A stretch of 64,000 nucleotides of DNA from Alkalinema sp. FACHB-956. Lineage in GTDB: Bacteria; Cyanobacteriota; Cyanobacteriia; Leptolyngbyales; Leptolyngbyaceae. Where the stretch lies: assembly GCF_014697025.1 (NCBI RefSeq), contig NZ_JACJRC010000001.1:776778-840777 (forward strand), given 5' to 3'. Positions 35,996 through 47,803 of the stretch are shown here, one piece after another. A model generated the notes under the pieces. It was not told the origin of the DNA and did not search any database. It was given only the letters and a program-made list of their open reading frames with translations. The position numbers and the translations under genes are program-made. Position 1 is the first letter of the stretch, and each line of letters starts with the position of its first letter.

Positions 35996-37102
35996 CTAGT
36001 GTGCAGATCCAGCAGTTGCGCCAGCGGGAGCTCCACCAATCAAGCGATTCAACTCATCGGGTCGAGAGGTTTTGGACATGGCGGCTTCGTAGGTAATGGC
36101 TCCCTGCTTGTAGTAGTCGGCCAAAACCTTCTCCAGCGTTTGCATCCCCAATTTCCCACCGGTTTGAATTGCGGAATAAATCTGAGCGGTTTTACCTTCC
36201 CGGATCAAGTTAGAAATAGCCGGGGTCACAATCATGATTTCCTGCGCCATGACCCGACCGTATTCACCGGGTTTAGGACTCTTTTTGGAAACCAGGGTTT
36301 GGCTGAACACGGCCACCAAGGAGTTAGAGAGCTGAACACGAACCTGCGTTTGGCGATCGGCGGGGAATACGTCAATCATCCGATCGACGGTTTGGGCGGC
36401 GGAACTTGTGTGCAAAGTCCCAAAAACCAAGTGCCCGGTTTCCGCTGCACTAATCGCCAAGGAAATGGTTTCTAAGTCCCGCATTTCCCCCACCAGAATG
36501 ATGTCCGGATCTTCCCGTAGGGCTGCCTTGAGCGCGTTAGCAAAACTCTTGGTATCTTCTCCGAGCTGCCGTTGGTGCACGAGGCTCTTGATGGGTTCGT
36601 ACACAAATTCGATCGGATCTTCAACGGTCAAAATATGTTCCGCCCGGGTGCGATTGATCAGGTCAATCATGGCGGCTAGTGTGGTGGTTTTCCCCGATCC
36701 CGTTGGCCCTGTCACTAGGATTAAGCCCCGAGGCTTTTCTGCCATTTCCCGCACAACGTCGGGTAACCCCAGTTTTTCAAAGTTGGGAATTTTGGAACTC
36801 AAGGCCCGGAGACAAGCTGCATAGGTGCCCCGATCCTTGTAGACGTTGACCCGAAACCGCGCCAATCCCCGCACCCCGTAGGAGCAGTCTAGTTCCCAGT
36901 TTTGTTCTAAATTTTTCCGCTGAGTGTTGTTCAGCATGCTAAAGATGAGCCGTTGGCATTCTTCAGAGCTGAGGACTTGATCGCTAATTGGCTGAAGCTT
37001 CCCACTGATGCGGAAATAAGGAGGCAACCCCGCTGTGAGGTGCATATCTGAGCCCCCCATTTCAATCAGTTGCTCCATCAAGTCTTCAATCATGAGTTCC
37101 AT
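35996..37102 (-). CDS. pilT: Pilus retraction ATPase PilT
   Basis: 368 residues. Walker A GPTGSGKTTTLAAMIDLIN (about 130), Asp box TVEDPIEFVYEP, Walker B ILVGEMRDLETISLA, and the PilT-specific AIRNLIREGK-like end (AISNLIREGKTAQIYSAIQTG). A hexameric ATPase that depolymerises the pilus, giving twitching motility and DNA uptake. Good Shine-Dalgarno (AGGAGA) 9 bases before the ATG; a second Met nine bases on is less likely. Between pilB and pilC in one transcription unit. Confidence 0.96.
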   Translation of the reverse strand: MELMIEDLMEQLIEMGGSDMHLTAGLPPYFRISGKLQPISDQVLSSEECQRLIFSMLNNTQRKNLEQNWELDCSYGVRGLARFRVNVYKDRGTYAACLRALSSKIPNFEKLGLPDVVREMAEKPRGLILVTGPTGSGKTTTLAAMIDLINRTRAEHILTVEDPIEFVYEPIKSLVHQRQLGEDTKSFANALKAALREDPDIILVGEMRDLETISLAISAAETGHLVFGTLHTSSAAQTVDRMIDVFPADRQTQVRVQLSNSLVAVFSQTLVSKKSPKPGEYGRVMAQEIMIVTPAISNLIREGKTAQIYSAIQTGGKLGMQTLEKVLADYYKQGAITYEAAMSKTSRPDELNRLIGGAPAGATAGSAH

Positions 37103-37208
37103 ATCGCTTTCTCCTGATACAAACGGCGCTTAATCTCTAAGTTGATAGGTGGAAATTGCGTGGATGGGTATGATCCAGATTGCTGGAACCCTCCTGCAAA
37201 GCATGGCT

Positions 37209-39203
37209 TTAGGAATCTTGGAAACGCGGTGTTAAACAGTAGGGGCAATCCAGCCACTCCTGCTTGAGTTCCGCTGCACAAGTTCGACAGGACAGCACAC
37301 TTTTCCGTTTGGCGCGAAGTTCTGCTTCTAGCCCCGTATCTGTGAACGTTACCCGCTCAACTTCGTCGAGCGTGGTCGACCCTTGGCGTACGAGATTGAG
37401 GCTGTAGGCTAAAAGGGTCTGCATGCCCTCCTCTACCGCAACTTCCTTGATCTGTTCGGTGGGGGCTCCTTCGTTGATCAGGATTTGCAGGCGCTCAGTC
37501 ACCCGCATAACTTCATAGACCCCACAGCGTCCTTTGTAGCCCACACCGCCGCATTTTGGACAGAGGTTTCCTGACGCTTTGGCCTCCTGGATTTCCTGGG
37601 GGGTCAAGGTATTTGCCTTATACAAAGTCATGTGGGTGTCCTGGGAACTGGTAAACCCAAATCGGGCCAGTTCTTCCTGGGAGGGCGTATAGGGAATGCG
37701 ACATTCATCGCAGACTCGGCGTACAAGCCGCTGGGCCACGACTCCAAGCAGTGCCCCGGAGACCATGAAGGGCTCAACCCCCATTTCATCCAGTCGCGCG
37801 ATCGCTCCAGCAGCGTCGTTGGTATGCAAGGTGGTTAAAACCAAGTGTCCCGTCAGTGCGGCCTCGATCGCAGTCTTAGCCGTTTCCCGGTCCCGGGTTT
37901 CCCCCACCAGAATCACGTCGGGATCTTGCCGCAGGAAGGCCCGCAAAATCGCTGCGAAGTCCATGCCTTTTTCCCGGATGACTTGGACTTGGGTCAGCCC
38001 TGCCAAGGAATATTCGATCGGGTCTTCAGCGGTACTGATGTTGACACCGGGTTCGTTCCGTTCTGCCAAGGCTGAATAGAGGGTCGTAGTTTTACCGGAT
38101 CCCGTAGGCCCGGTGACCAGAATCAATCCAAAAGGTCGCCGAACCATCTCTTGAACAATTTGGAGCGATTCTGGATCCTGAATTAACTTGTCGAGACCTA
38201 ACTGCGTGGCTGAGTTATCCAGAATCCGGAGAACCACTTTTTCGCCATGCTTGCTGGGCAGCGTATTGACCCGGAAGTCAATTTTTCGTCCGTCATAAAT
38301 ACGACGGATCCGCCCGTCCTGGGGAGCCCGCCGTTCTGCAATATCTAGTTGCGAGATAATTTTGAACCGGGCGGTGACGGCAGGAATAATTTTCTTGGGA
38401 AGCGGTTCAAAGGCTTCTTGCAAGACCCCGTCCTTGCGGAACCGGACGCGCAGAAATTCTTCCTGCGGCTCAATATGAATATCCGAGACCCCCATTTGTA
38501 GGGCTTTGATCAGAATTTTATTAACCAGTGTGACGATCGGGGCTGCATCCGCTTCGGCAGCTGCATCGAGATCGACATCGGTAGAATCATCTTCCTGGAG
38601 CTCAGCATAATCTTCCAGTCCTTCGAGATCCGCCTTAACGTCAACCCGTGCCTGCTGTTCGGCCTGTTGCTCCCGGCGCACTCGTTCATCGAGATATTGC
38701 GAGATGAGGTGGTTGTAATCTTCAAAGGTGATGACCAGGCGCTGAAGACTGAGATTTTTGGCCCGAAGAATCCGATTGAGATCATCTTGCGCATCTAGAT
38801 TATCCGGTTCCACCATGGCTACTAGGACATGGCTTTCCGATTGGGATAGGGGGACAAACTTATAGCGACGACAGAGGTCGATCGGAATTAATGTATCGAT
38901 GAGTTGACCAATTTGATTCGTCGAAACCTGGTTGATTTCCGGATCGAGGGACTCTACTCCGTAAAGAATCTTAAGTTCAAATAGCTGCTGTTTCTTATAT
39001 TGGCGAATGAGCTCTGGCGATAGCTGCTGCCCAGTGATTAACTCTAACGCTTCTGTTAAAGGTTTTCCAGAACGCCGACTTTCCACGAGGGCCTGCTGGA
39101 GTTGTTCCTGATTGGCATAACCTGCCTGAATTAGCTTATTGCCGAAGGGCGAAAAATGATTCTGGACAACAAGGGCGCGCCGCTGGGAAGGAGAGTTCGT
39201 CAT
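37209..39203 (-). CDS. pilB: Pilus extension ATPase PilB with C-terminal four-cysteine module
   Basis: 664 residues. N-terminal GspE-like domain (about 35-170), then ATPase core with GPTGSGKTTTLYSAL (Walker A), TAEDPIEYSL and ILVGETRDRETA. An internal zinc cluster is CDECRIPY...CPKCGGVGYKGRCGVYE. The extreme C-terminus adds a second C-x2-C pair set, CRTCAAELKQEWLDCPYC. In Synechocystis the C-terminal part of PilB1 binds Hfq, and such a four-cysteine tail is the candidate dock. Drives pilin polymerisation. Divergent from grpE; 250 bp between them hold both promoters. Confidence 0.95.
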   Translation of the reverse strand: MTNSPSQRRALVVQNHFSPFGNKLIQAGYANQEQLQQALVESRRSGKPLTEALELITGQQLSPELIRQYKKQQLFELKILYGVESLDPEINQVSTNQIGQLIDTLIPIDLCRRYKFVPLSQSESHVLVAMVEPDNLDAQDDLNRILRAKNLSLQRLVITFEDYNHLISQYLDERVRREQQAEQQARVDVKADLEGLEDYAELQEDDSTDVDLDAAAEADAAPIVTLVNKILIKALQMGVSDIHIEPQEEFLRVRFRKDGVLQEAFEPLPKKIIPAVTARFKIISQLDIAERRAPQDGRIRRIYDGRKIDFRVNTLPSKHGEKVVLRILDNSATQLGLDKLIQDPESLQIVQEMVRRPFGLILVTGPTGSGKTTTLYSALAERNEPGVNISTAEDPIEYSLAGLTQVQVIREKGMDFAAILRAFLRQDPDVILVGETRDRETAKTAIEAALTGHLVLTTLHTNDAAGAIARLDEMGVEPFMVSGALLGVVAQRLVRRVCDECRIPYTPSQEELARFGFTSSQDTHMTLYKANTLTPQEIQEAKASGNLCPKCGGVGYKGRCGVYEVMRVTERLQILINEGAPTEQIKEVAVEEGMQTLLAYSLNLVRQGSTTLDEVERVTFTDTGLEAELRAKRKSVLSCRTCAAELKQEWLDCPYCLTPRFQDS

Positions 39204-39519
39204 AGCTCATAAAAACTGATCTCTTCTATAGATATTGCCCCAAATTTTTGAAATCATCCCTAATATCCATACTCGGGGTATAGATTTGTATCATGCTGAG
39301 GGTTCGATGGGGGCCAAAACCCTAGAAGGAAAGTTTTTCTCTATTCGGAAAATTGAGCAAAGTGAACTTAGCAAGCTATGCTAGTGGGTTGTTAGCAATA
39401 GCAGATTGCACGGATAGCAGCCACACTCAACCTGCTAGCTGTGGCAGTACTGAGTGACAGTGTTGACTTCAAGGCAATCTGTTCAATTGTTTGGGAATGC
39501 GCAGAAGGTTTTACAGGGG

Positions 39520-40269
39520 ATGATAGACATGATGGGTGAAGAAAACCAGCCAATTGGGGATGCACAGGCCACCCCTGGCAGTGCTACATCAGAGTCTGCT
39601 GACGCCACATCCACGGACGCAGCACCGGCCACCCAAGAATCTGGTTCGGGTGGTGCAGAGCCCAACCTTGAGGCAGACAGCTCCCTTCCAGATTCCATTG
39701 CGATGGAAGAGGATGACACGGACTATGAAGCCGAATTTATGAAGTTGCGTGCCACCTATGCGGCCAAGGAGCGGGAATGTGAAGCCTTGAAAGTTCAGGC
39801 CGATGATGCCCAAAATCAGTACCTCCGGTTGGCGGCAGACTTCGAAAACTTTCGGCGGCGGACCCAAGAAGAGCGGGAAAAGTTAGACGTTCAGGTCAAG
39901 ATTGCGACCTTGGGTGAGTTGTTGTCGGTGGTGGATAACTTTGAGCGGGCTAGGGCGCAAATCAAACCCCAAAGCGATGCCGAGATGAATATTCACAAAA
40001 GTTATCAAGGTGTCTACAAGGACATGGTTGATCGCCTCAAGAAAATTGGGGTTTCTCCCATGCGAGCTGAGGGGAAAGAATTTGATCCAAACCTGCATGA
40101 AGCGGTTTTGCGCGAACCGACCTCCGAATATGCAGAAGGTACTGTGATTGATGAGTTGGTGCGGGGGTATATGATCGGCGATCGGGTGCTGCGCCATGCC
40201 ATGGTAAAAGTGGCTGCTCCGCCCGAAGAGGGCGGTGATGGGAGTGGTGCAGGGAACGCTACGGACTAG
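39520..40269 (+). CDS. grpE: Nucleotide-exchange factor GrpE
   Basis: About 249 residues from the ATG at 39520; a frame upstream to a GTG at 39454 is open, so the N-terminus is uncertain. The first 85 residues are acidic, Ser/Thr/Ala-rich and poorly conserved; the core has YLRLAADFENFRRRTQEEREKL, a coiled coil, and the C-terminal beta domain FDPNLHEAVLREPTSEYAEGTVIDELVRGYMIGDRVLRHAMVKVA. It releases ADP from DnaK. First of the chaperone run that continues with dnaK, dnaJ, tusA-like and rsgA; a folded element lies between it and dnaK. Confidence 0.93.
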   Translation: MIDMMGEENQPIGDAQATPGSATSESADATSTDAAPATQESGSGGAEPNLEADSSLPDSIAMEEDDTDYEAEFMKLRATYAAKERECEALKVQADDAQNQYLRLAADFENFRRRTQEEREKLDVQVKIATLGELLSVVDNFERARAQIKPQSDAEMNIHKSYQGVYKDMVDRLKKIGVSPMRAEGKEFDPNLHEAVLREPTSEYAEGTVIDELVRGYMIGDRVLRHAMVKVAAPPEEGGDGSGAGNATD

Positions 40270-40380
40270 GGGGGATGCCTTGGCGGTGGCGGATGCTGTG
40301 GGGATCCTGGGAGTAGGCATTGGCAGCAGTGTTCTATAGCCCCAAACACATAGCCCCAAAACATAGCCCAAAATAGTGAT

Positions 40381-40480
40381 TTAGGTGAGGTGTAAACCAC
40401 GCTAACAGGACTGTAGGAGTTCAAGTGAACTTTGACTCCTAACTCAACTGGTTGAGCGAGGACACCTCACTTAACGTTTT
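40381..40480 (+). other. Folded element between grpE and dnaK
   Basis: Outer stem of 13 bp (one G-T wobble): TTAGGTGAGGTGT (40381-40393) pairs with ACACCTCACTTAA (40462-40474). Inside are two hairpins: AGGAGT-T-CAA with TTG-ACTCCT (40415-40440, one bulged base) and CTCAAC...GTTGAG (40443-40456). A three-way junction is formed, followed by CGTTTTT. It could be the grpE terminator, a regulatory RNA for dnaK, or a small terminal-inverted-repeat element. Confidence 0.6.
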
Positions 40481-40759
40481 TGAAGACTTTTCTCACTGGT
40501 TTTGTCAGGGCTCGCCAGCAATTTGGGGGCAGGACGGGGAAATTCTCTCGCTGTTTCGTGAGAACAGAGGCTAGATAATGGAGGTTCCATTGCGGGTTTG
40601 CTGGAAATCCCCCGTGCAATCCCTCTAAATTCGGACATAATTTCAGAAAAGCTTGATCGTGTTTATGAACTTTTGCGGAATATTGCTTTATAGATAGGGC
40701 AGATAAAGTGAGCCTTGCGCTCGTTTGACGGTTCACCTTGCGTACATTCACCGCTAGAT
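40475..40759 (+). promoter_or_regulatory. dnaK upstream region
   Basis: About 285 bp with no gene on the plus strand. I looked for the CIRCE operator of the HrcA repressor (TTAGCACTC, 9-bp gap, GAGTGCTAA) and did not find it. An AT-rich block around 40670-40710 (GGAATATTGCTTTATAGATAGG) is a plausible promoter, with TATAGA as -10. Confidence 0.4.
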
Positions 40760-42781
40760 ATGGGAAAAGTTATTGGGATCGACCTGGGAACAACTAACAG
40801 TTGTGTCGCTGTTTTGGAGGGCGGACAACCTACCGTCATTGCAAATTCGGAAGGGGGCCGCACTACGCCCAGTATCGTCGGCTTTGGCAAAGCTGGGGAT
40901 CGCTTAGTGGGTCAGCTAGCGAAACGTCAAGCGGTGACCAATGCTGAAAATACAATTTTTAGTATTAAGCGGTTTATTGGACGACGATGGGAAGATACCC
41001 AAGATGAGCGATCGCGGGTTCCCTATACCTGCGTTAAAGGTAAAGATAATACCGTCGATGTGCAAATCCGAGGACGGAACTATACCCCCCAGGAAATTTC
41101 TGCGATGGTTCTGCAAAAGCTGAAGCAAGATGCAGAAAATTATCTCGGTGAAGAAGTTACGCAGGTTGTCATTACAGTTCCAGCCTACTTCAGTGATGCG
41201 CAACGGCAGGCCACCAAAGATGCTGGCACGATCGCGGGCTTAGAAGTCCTCCGAATTATCAACGAGCCGACGGCGGCTGCCTTGGCCTATGGCTTGGACA
41301 AACAAGACCAAGACCAAATTGTTCTAGTCTTTGACTTGGGCGGCGGTACCTTTGATGTCTCGATTTTGCAGCTCGGGGATGGGGTGTTTGAAGTCAAAGC
41401 GACGTCGGGTAACAACCACCTAGGCGGTGATGACTTTGATGCAGCGATCGTCCGTTGGTTGATTGAGACCTTTCAACAGCAGGAGGGAATCGACCTCTCC
41501 ACTGACAAGATGGCGCTGCAACGGCTGCGGGAAGCGGCTGAACGCGCCAAGATTGATCTGTCGGGGACGGTGACCAGTGTAATTAACCTCCCCTTCATTA
41601 CAGCTGATGAAACGGGGCCGAAGCATATTGAGACGGAACTAACCCGGGCCAAATTTGAAGAGCTGGTTGCCGATTTGGTGAGATCCACGATCGACCCGAT
41701 GGAGCAGGCCCTGAAGGATGCAGGTATGACGGTCGATGAAATCGATCGGATTCTTCTGGTGGGAGGGTCTACCCGGATTCCTGCGGTGCAAGAAGCGCTG
41801 AAGCAGTTTTGCAAGGGCAAGATGCCGGATAAGTCCGTCAACCCAGACGAGGCAGTGGCTTTGGGCGCGGCCATCCAAGCGGGGGTCTTAGGCGGCGAAG
41901 TCAAAGATCTGTTGCTCTTAGACGTTGCCCCTCTATCCATGGGAATTGAAACCTTGGGTGAGGTCTTTACCAAGATTATTGAACGGAACACCACGATCCC
42001 TTGTAGTAAATCCCAGGTCTTCTCGACGGCAACCGATGGCCAAACCTCCGTGGAAATCCATGTGCTCCAGGGGGAACGGGCCATGGCCAAGGATAACAAA
42101 ACCCTCGGTAAGTTCCAATTGACCGGAATTCCGCCGGCTCCTCGGGGGGTTCCTCAGATTGAAGTTTCCTTTGAAATTGATGCCAACGGGATTCTCAAGG
42201 TGTCTGCCCTAGACAAAGGAACTGGACGCGCCCAAAGTATTGAAATTAGTAATACGGGTGGTCTGAGTGACAGTGAAATTGAACGGATGCGCCAGGAAGC
42301 GGAACTGTTCAATGACGAAGACGTTCGCCGCAAGGAAATTGCAGAACTGAAAAATCGCTCCGATAATCTGTTCTACAGCTATGAAACGACCCTACGAGAT
42401 AATGGAGAGTTCATTGGCGATGGCCTAAAAACGGAAGCGGCTGAAAAAGTGGCCTTACTCCGGGCTGCGATTAATGATCCTGCGATCAGCTTAGAAGAGA
42501 TGAGTGCGCGGTTGAATGGCTTGCAGCAAATATTGTTTGAAATTGGTGCTGCCGTCTATCAATCGGGAGCTAGCTCGAATGCCAATGTCAGTGAGGCCGC
42601 TCCTGTTGCTCCCCCTCCTTCCGTTGCTTCGTTCCAAGCCTCAAATGTTGTGGATCCTCTAGATGACTTGAGTGCTTTAGAGGACGAAACGGTTCGCGTG
42701 AATCATGCAAACCCCTTTGCTGAAGAATTCAATTTTGACAGTGATGCAACGATTACGGCGGACTATGAAGCGATCGACTAG
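40760..42781 (+). CDS. dnaK: Hsp70 chaperone DnaK
   Basis: 673 residues from the ATG at 40760, which gives the invariant start [22 protein letters not shown]. An in-frame ORF opens at 40715 but adds residues no DnaK has. Nucleotide domain about 1-385 ([23 protein letters not shown]), linker [18 protein letters not shown], substrate domain about 395-510, and a helical lid ending in an acidic, non-EEVD tail ([13 protein letters not shown]). Folds proteins with DnaJ and GrpE in the cytoplasm. The context grpE-dnaK-dnaJ fits the housekeeping, heat-inducible member of the several cyanobacterial DnaKs. Confidence 0.97.
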   Translation: MGKVIGIDLGTTNSCVAVLEGGQPTVIANSEGGRTTPSIVGFGKAGDRLVGQLAKRQAVTNAENTIFSIKRFIGRRWEDTQDERSRVPYTCVKGKDNTVDVQIRGRNYTPQEISAMVLQKLKQDAENYLGEEVTQVVITVPAYFSDAQRQATKDAGTIAGLEVLRIINEPTAAALAYGLDKQDQDQIVLVFDLGGGTFDVSILQLGDGVFEVKATSGNNHLGGDDFDAAIVRWLIETFQQQEGIDLSTDKMALQRLREAAERAKIDLSGTVTSVINLPFITADETGPKHIETELTRAKFEELVADLVRSTIDPMEQALKDAGMTVDEIDRILLVGGSTRIPAVQEALKQFCKGKMPDKSVNPDEAVALGAAIQAGVLGGEVKDLLLLDVAPLSMGIETLGEVFTKIIERNTTIPCSKSQVFSTATDGQTSVEIHVLQGERAMAKDNKTLGKFQLTGIPPAPRGVPQIEVSFEIDANGILKVSALDKGTGRAQSIEISNTGGLSDSEIERMRQEAELFNDEDVRRKEIAELKNRSDNLFYSYETTLRDNGEFIGDGLKTEAAEKVALLRAAINDPAISLEEMSARLNGLQQILFEIGAAVYQSGASSNANVSEAAPVAPPPSVASFQASNVVDPLDDLSALEDETVRVNHANPFAEEFNFDSDATITADYEAID

Positions 42782-42961
42782 CTCTATCCGGTAAAATCGT
42801 TGTCTATTGGCTTTTTAAGCTTGTGTTGCCAAGGTGCTGCCAAGGTGCCGCATACGGTCTTGATTTCCAGGCACTCATGTTTGGATCGGTTTTCCCCCCG
42901 CAAGCCAACTTCCAATTGGGTGCCTTTGTCCAATATCCTAGCTCTATGTCCCCAAAATTAG

Positions 42962-44348
<1,387 letters not shown>

Positions 44349-44352
<4 letters not shown>

Positions 44353-45437
44353 GGGATCTCGTCTCAGAACTGGCTTCAGATGGCCCGCCGCTCTTGGGGA
44401 CAGTGGTGGCCATTCAAGCCAACTACTCATTTGTTCGATTAGATGGGAATCGTGGAGATTTACTCTGTACTTGTCGCTCTCGATTGAAAAAGATTGGGCA
44501 GCGGGTGATGGTGGGCGACCGGGTCATGGTCGATCAGCCTGATTGGGAAGGTAAGCGGGGCGCGATTAATCAATTGTTGCCGCGTACCTCAGAACTCGAT
44601 CGGCCTCCGGTGGCCAATGCCGATCAGATTCTTCTGGTGACGGCTCTAGCCCAGCCTGCTTTGGATATGACGCAACTTAGCCGCTTTCTGGTGAAGGCGG
44701 AATCCACTGGGCTAGCGGTGTGTTTGGCGCTGAGTAAGTGCGATTTGCTGCCGATCGAGGAGCAACAGGCTTGGGGCGATCGCATTCAGGCTTGGGGCTA
44801 TAAGCCGGTGTTGCTGAGTGTGTATCAAGGCAAAGGATTAGATACGCTGGCCGATCGCCTCCGCAATTCTGTGACGGTGATTTCTGGCCCATCGGGGGTG
44901 GGGAAATCTAGCTTGATTAATGCCTTGATTCCGGAAGCGACGCTGCGGGTGTCTGCTGTGTCTGGCAAGCTGGAGCGGGGACGGCACACCACGCGCCATG
45001 TGGAATTATTTGACCTTCCTGGGGGCGGAACGTTAGCGGATACTCCTGGGTTTAATCAGCCGGATTTGACCTGTAGTCCAGAGCAGTTGGCCCACTATTT
45101 TCCAGAAATTCGATCGCGCTTGGCTGCTAACCATTGTCAATTCCATAATTGCCTCCATCGGGATGAACCGGGGTGCGCCGTGCGGGGTGATTGGGAGCGC
45201 TATGGGCTCTACCTAAATTTTTTGGAAGAGGCGATCGCGCAGCAGGTCGATCGTAACCAGCAATCAGATCCCGATGCAGCGCTGAAACAAAAAAGTAAAC
45301 GCAAGGGCGAAGTGCAATTTGAACCTCGCCTTGCTGCTAAGTATCGCCAAGAATCCAGAAGAACTCAAAAACAATCAATGCAAGTGGTGAAAGGACGTTT
45401 GGACGATTTATTGATTGCTGAAGAGGATGAATTTTAG
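44349..45437 (+). CDS. rsgA: Ribosome small-subunit-dependent GTPase RsgA
   Basis: 362 residues. OB fold (about 15-80), then the circularly permuted GTPase: SKCDL, GPSGVGKSSLINAL, DTPGFNQPDL, and a C-terminal zinc-binding knuckle with CQFHNCLHRDEPGC. GTP hydrolysis releases it from the 30S subunit late in its maturation. The last 70 residues are basic and Lys-rich, longer than in E. coli. It overlaps the tusA-like gene by 4 bp and is the last gene of the chaperone operon. Confidence 0.95.
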
Positions 45438-45634
45438 AACATAATGCTTCAATCACTGCATAGCTCCCGATCGTCATATACGTGATAGTGCTAGACGTAA
45501 TAGTGGTTTAGCAGCAGTGATAGTAGTCTTAAGAATGTCTAACTAACCTCTTCAGTGAATGGCTAAGGAATTTCTAACATGAAGGCATAAGGAAACCTCC
45601 AGGAGACACCTAAGCAACGTCTAACAAGCAAAGT

Positions 45635-45979
45635 CTAATAAGTATACTGGGCAATGCTGAAGTATTCTCCATGGGCGCTGGAAATGGGCATGGGTAGACT
45701 CCACTGCACTCGTTTGAGAAACCCGATCGCCTGCAATTCGTTAATGGTCAGTTGAACGTCATCCCGATGCCCAAACAGGCAGATTTTTACTGATTTCGTC
45801 TGGCACGGTTCTGGAGCGATCGGTTCCGGCGGCTCTGGTTCTTCTAAAGGCAATGGTTCGGCGTCGATCGTGGGTGTTTCTAACGTTGTTTGTTTGGATC
45901 GAATGACTTGCGATCTCGTAGATTTAGATCGTGGTGCTTTCGATCGGGTCGATTTTGAGCGGATTATTTTAGACTGCAT
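45635..45979 (-). CDS. Paralogue of the 72-aa protein at 6950, with basic repetitive N-terminus
   Basis: 114 residues. The first 32 are a basic repeat (RSKSTRSKAPRSKSTRS), then an acidic Pro-rich linker (LPLEEPEPPEPIAPEP), then a 50-residue domain with FGHRDDVQLTINELQAIGFLKRVQWSLPMPISSAHGEYF that matches the protein at 6950-7168. Only the C-terminal domain is shared, so the N-terminus is likely a nucleic-acid- or protein-binding addition. Function unknown. Its upstream spacer is long and repeat-bearing. Confidence 0.65.
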   Translation of the reverse strand: MQSKIIRSKSTRSKAPRSKSTRSQVIRSKQTTLETPTIDAEPLPLEEPEPPEPIAPEPCQTKSVKICLFGHRDDVQLTINELQAIGFLKRVQWSLPMPISSAHGEYFSIAQYTY

Positions 45980-46672
45980 TGAAGTTTCTCCTATCGCGAA
46001 ACATCAACCTGTACTGAAAAATGAACTAGTGACGGGTAAGCATCTCACAAAATTGCTGATCAGTCGTCAAGTCTTAAGGATTTATTTATATTTTCAAAAC
46101 ATGGGTGAACTGATAGACGGTTTAGCCATGGCCAGTGAAAAGCCTGCAAAGCCAATAATCACCCTGCTTGTAGGGTCAGCGGGACGATCGAGCGATCGAA
46201 GAACCTTCAATCGAATAATTTCTCGCTCAGAAATTGCTTAAAACTTCTTACTATAAATAAGTCAACTAATCCATGGCTAGTTCTGTTAACTATATTTAAT
46301 GCTCAGAAATGCTCAGGAAATTTAACGCTCAGAAATTTAATATTAGGGACAGTTGCTGAGTACCTGTAAGGAATATTGGCAAGCTGGTATGCATTATGCA
46401 TTATGCATTGAGGGTTATTTGAGTTGTATTAAGGGAACTGGCTAGATTTTCCCTGTATGTCTAGCTGTACCTGTATGTCTAGCTGTAGTTATGACAATGC
46501 TCCAGACATTTTTTAGGCTAGTTCTGAGTACAAATCTGACTGAGATTGAGTTCTTTGACATTGAACCTTTGATGTGAAATCAAGAATCACGTCAATTCTA
46601 AAGTTCATATTTATACTAAACTTTGCTAATCCCTATCTAGAACATTGTCGATCGAATCTAGAGGGTCACTTC
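45980..46672. other. AT-rich repeat-bearing spacer
   Basis: About 690 bp with lower GC than its surroundings and no convincing gene. It holds a 7-bp TGCATTA triplication (about 46387-46408) and a perfect 18-bp duplication of CCTGTATGTCTAGCTGTA (46452-46487). A frame on the plus strand (45870-46241) overlaps the antisense of the small gene and I do not accept it. Probably contains the promoter of 45635-45979. Confidence 0.5.
46452..46487 (+). repeat. 18-bp perfect tandem duplication
   Basis: CCTGTATGTCTAGCTGTA at 46452-46469 and 46470-46487, no mismatch. Confidence 0.93.
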
Positions 46673-47281
46673 TTACCTATTTACGACTGACATTTGTTGA
46701 GTCATAGATGCGAGGGATTTCTCATGGGTGAAATAGTAATGGCCTAATTTCTCACCGTTGAATGTTCTTTGCGTGATTCTCCAACCGGGTTCCATTTCAA
46801 ACTTGCCAAAGCCGTTAGGCGTACCAATAATTCTGCCAATTAGTAACTCTGGCTGTTGTTTACGACTGGTTGATTTTCCAATGAGTAAACGTTCTCCGTT
46901 TCGATCGACCACTTGCAAACTATAACGCCAACCTAAATCCTGACCCCCCATGCGAATAGAATAGCCATTGCTATCTGTGGCACGACCACAAATCCCAGTG
47001 AAATCGAACTGAAGCAATAGAGGTTCGATCGTTTGTCCATCGGAATTGATCGCCCAGCATTGCTGACGATTGGTTAGCTGTTGTAGTACCAATAGCTGAT
47101 GTAATCCTTCTCCGTAGGGGGAAGCAACAGCAACTACTGTATGACGATCGATATCCTGATGGGAAAATGTGCCGACTTCGGCTGCTTGTAATGGGGCCGA
47201 TAGACTAGAAACGAGTAATGGTGTTACCGCAGAAATAATCGGAAAAGCTGATGCGGAAACCCAAGAAATCAGTTTGGACAT
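46673..47281 (-). CDS. DUF3747-family secreted protein
   Basis: 202 residues from the ATG at 47281; the longer frame starts with TTG at 47299 and is less likely. A Sec-type signal peptide (about 1-28) ends near APLQAAEV. The mature part is the DUF3747 domain: VGTFSHQDIDRHTVVAVASPYGEGLHQLLVLQQLTNRQQCWA, two cysteines (about 92 and 112) that could form a disulfide, and GRIIGTPNGFGKFEMEPGWRITQRTFNGEKLGHYYF. Cyanobacteria-specific, of unknown role, likely periplasmic. Long AT-rich leader region. Confidence 0.87.
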   Translation of the reverse strand: MSKLISWVSASAFPIISAVTPLLVSSLSAPLQAAEVGTFSHQDIDRHTVVAVASPYGEGLHQLLVLQQLTNRQQCWAINSDGQTIEPLLLQFDFTGICGRATDSNGYSIRMGGQDLGWRYSLQVVDRNGERLLIGKSTSRKQQPELLIGRIIGTPNGFGKFEMEPGWRITQRTFNGEKLGHYYFTHEKSLASMTQQMSVVNR

Positions 47282-47677
47282 AGGTTCTCTGCCTTTCAAT
47301 ATACCTTGTCTATGCTCAGGAAACTCTTTGGAAACCCTTTACCTAGAGGTTGTGGCAAAGAGGCTTCAGTAAATGCACCAACTTGGAAAATTATCCTATC
47401 ACGTAAAAATAATGAACTATTCTCTCATTGATGTTTTTATTGATAACTTTTTCGACTCGATCGTGAGATTTTAATAATTTTTTCTTGGAGAGAGCTTAAA
47501 GAAAAAACTGAATGATGTTAGATGAGCTGAATGATGTTGATTGTGTGAGTGTCATTGAATAGGTTCAAAATATCTACTTTGTATTACCGCCATGTATTAC
47601 CGCCATTTCGTCAAAGTATTTGCATTGTTTATTTGTATGCAAAAAGTTCTACCTGGAAGAAATTTTGCTAGCAAAAT
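47282..47677. other. AT-rich spacer, promoter region of the DUF3747 gene
   Basis: About 400 bp, AT-rich, no gene seen. Contains repeated CTGAATGATGTT words (about 47506-47536) and a 13-bp duplication GTATTACCGCCAT at 47581-47593 and 47594-47606. Confidence 0.5.
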
Positions 47678-47711
47678 AAAAGCTGTAAGGCTCTTGAGCC
47701 TTGCAGCTTTT
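47678..47711 (-). terminator. gcvP intrinsic terminator
   Basis: 16-bp hairpin: AAAAGCTGTAAGGCTC pairs with GAGCCTTGCAGCTTTT with one wobble. On the minus strand it is followed by TTTTATTTTGC, and it lies 93 bp past the gcvP stop. Confidence 0.88.
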
Positions 47712-47803
47712 GTAGAATTATTGGGTGGAAACCGAGGAATTCTAAATTTGCATTAGGGGCATCATTGAGGATGCCCACTCGGTGTAATCATTCAGTGCAA
47801 TCA

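Noticed and set aside
40475..40759. CIRCE/HrcA operator upstream of dnaK
   Set aside because: No TTAGCACTC-N9-GAGTGCTAA or near match seen in the spacer or before grpE.
45870..46241. 123-aa plus-strand frame overlapping the small gene at 45635-45979
   Set aside because: Its first third is antisense to the basic repeat region of the minus-strand gene, the rest has no family pattern, and the minus-strand protein has a recognisable paralogue.
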